A program made the translations under genes and the position numbers. The notes beneath the pieces are model-generated. The model saw only the letters and a list, made by a program, of their open reading frames with translations. It was not told where the DNA came from and made no database searches. This document shows positions 63,118-64,000 of a DNA stretch of 64,000 nt, piece by piece; position 1 is the first letter of the stretch; every line of letters starts with the position of its first letter. This DNA comes from Polyangia bacterium. GTDB lineage: Bacteria > Myxococcota_A > Polyangia > Fen-1088. The stretch is from assembly GCA_036268875.1 (NCBI GenBank), contig DATATI010000034.1:151875-215874 (forward strand). Reading direction: 5' to 3'.

Positions 63118-63517
63118 TTGCAAGGCATCGCCGATGAAATGGCGGACGCCGCGTTCTCACCCGACGGCCAGCACATCGCCTCGACCAGCAGCGAGGGCAA
63201 CGACCAAGAGTTGAGACGCCCGCACAGGCGCGCTGTTGCAGACGTTGTCCGCCCATGCGGCGTACGTCAGTCATGTCGTGTGGATCGACGCGGATCGTTT
63301 CGTCAGCAATGACTGGGTAGGGATGGTTCAGCTTTGGGCGCGGGGAGCCAGCGGCGTCTTTTCGCTGTCGCGTTCTTGGTTCGACTGGTGGTCAGTGCGC
63401 GCCCGCGCTAGGCCACCGGCGAACAGCAAACTCGGCAGGCATGCCGCCCGTCCTCGGGACGCGACCCTAATCATCGAAGAAGGTCGCGCAATACCTTCGC
63501 CAGTCAAACGGGAGTGA
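63118..63517 (+). pseudogene. WD40-repeat protein remnant
   Basis: One frame spells ADAAFSPDGQHIASTSSEG, a typical WD40 repeat. About 63200 the text continues in another frame with a TGA at 63212-63214 exactly where the Trp of the WD motif belongs, then DARTGALLQTLSAHAAYVSHVVW and VGMVQLW, the next repeat. A frameshift and a nonsense change therefore kill the gene, and only about two repeats remain. Confidence 0.75.
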
Positions 63518-63530
63518 CTACGAAAGTGGT

Positions 63531-63845
63531 ATGTGGAACTGGAAATCTGGGTTGATAGGACTGGTACTGACAATCCTGGCGAGCCCGGTAGCCTCGGCGG
63601 CCGAAGTGATCATTCGCGAGGGACCGCGAACACCACCGCCAGCGGTGGTGGAGGAGCACTATTCACCTCGGCGCGGATACGTGTGGGTCGGCGGCCACCA
63701 CGCTTGGCACCATCATCGATACGTCTGGACACACGGCCACTATGCCCGCGAACGTCGAGGATATGATTACGAGCCTGGCCGCTGGCAGCAGCGCGACGAC
63801 CATTATTACGAATGGCACGACGGCGAGTGGCACCCGCACCGGTAG
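63531..63845 (+). CDS. Small exported WxxGxW-repeat protein
   Basis: A 104-residue protein with a signal peptide (1-23, ending ASA). The rest is rich in His, Tyr, Trp and Arg with repeats such as YVWVGGHHAWHH, YVWTHGHY and YEPGRWQQRDD, as in the YXWQXGHW or BcpO-related repeat family. Likely periplasmic or surface; the His clusters could bind metal. Complete in the window; what follows to 64000 holds no clear gene start. Confidence 0.75.
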   Translation: MWNWKSGLIGLVLTILASPVASAAEVIIREGPRTPPPAVVEEHYSPRRGYVWVGGHHAWHHHRYVWTHGHYARERRGYDYEPGRWQQRDDHYYEWHDGEWHPHR

Positions 63846-64000
63846 CCGCGCGGCCAGTGCCCATCGGCCGCCGCCTTCGATCCGGTAGGGAATCAACGCT
63901 CGATCGAGCGCGAGCCGGGGGGCCCTGGGCCTCAAGTGGTCCTTGTCGGTCGAGACGGAACCATTCGCGAACATGACAGACCGCCGAACCGGAACGACAC

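Overview
The window is GC-rich, dense with lipoproteins, and looks chromosomal, from a member of the Myxococcota. The best clue is the C-terminus of the 1026-residue protein at 27111-30191: a Cys, a hydrophobic helix and an Arg-rich tail, which is the layout of a MYXO-CTERM sorting signal. Gly/Ser/Thr-rich linkers after lipoboxes, a sigma-54 regulator and many secreted proteins of unknown function fit the same group. No rRNA, tRNA, CRISPR array or intact insertion sequence was seen.

Left part (1-24.4 kb), mostly household genes. A porin-like protein is followed by proline biosynthesis: proB-proA on the minus strand, and a HEAT-repeat protein and proC on the plus strand. Behind proC lies a decayed TerC-type membrane protein gene. 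A Phd/YefM-VapC toxin-antitoxin pair comes next, with a TGTACA palindrome at its start. Then follow a small beta-barrel, a RecD2-like helicase, a class A penicillin-binding protein, a nitronate monooxygenase, a tandem FKBP isomerase, a metallo-beta-lactamase-fold lipoprotein and a glycolipid-binding-domain protein. A broken ParD/ParE-type locus and a zinc-ribbon/PD-(D/E)XK nuclease-like gene sit in a stretch with little else. The part ends with a convergent histidine kinase and NtrC-type regulator.

Middle part (24.4-37.4 kb), a Pel-type exopolysaccharide locus. pelB, pelD, pelE, pelF and pelG-like genes run on the plus strand. Divergently lie a surface-anchored polysaccharide deacetylase-like protein, glmS and a GH114 glycosidase. 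The two activities that other bacteria fuse in PelA are therefore on separate proteins, with the amino-sugar enzyme GlmS between them. Both sides of the divergent intergenic region carry a sigma-54-like -24/-12 element, next door to the NtrC-type regulator. The PelD homologue stops after its GAF region and lacks the c-di-GMP-binding GGDEF-like domain.

Right part (37.8-64 kb), a lipoprotein-rich region with a phosphate theme. A tightly overlapping operon (49938-56898) holds two lipoproteins, a VTC-type polyphosphate polymerase, a DUF4956 membrane protein, a HlyD-type adaptor, a DUF3616-like protein and a TolC-type outer-membrane factor. I infer that it could make polyphosphate and pass it out of the cell. 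A neighbouring operon encodes a secreted lipoprotein with a phosphohistidine swivel motif and a PEP-synthase/dikinase ATP-binding motif. Metallophosphoesterase, tyrosine phosphatase and PhoU-like (DUF47) genes lie nearby. Three paralogous endostatin-like lipoproteins and two paralogues of another lipoprotein family recur here. An ECF sigma factor/FecR-type anti-sigma operon, a WD40 pseudogene and a small WxxGxW-type protein close the window.
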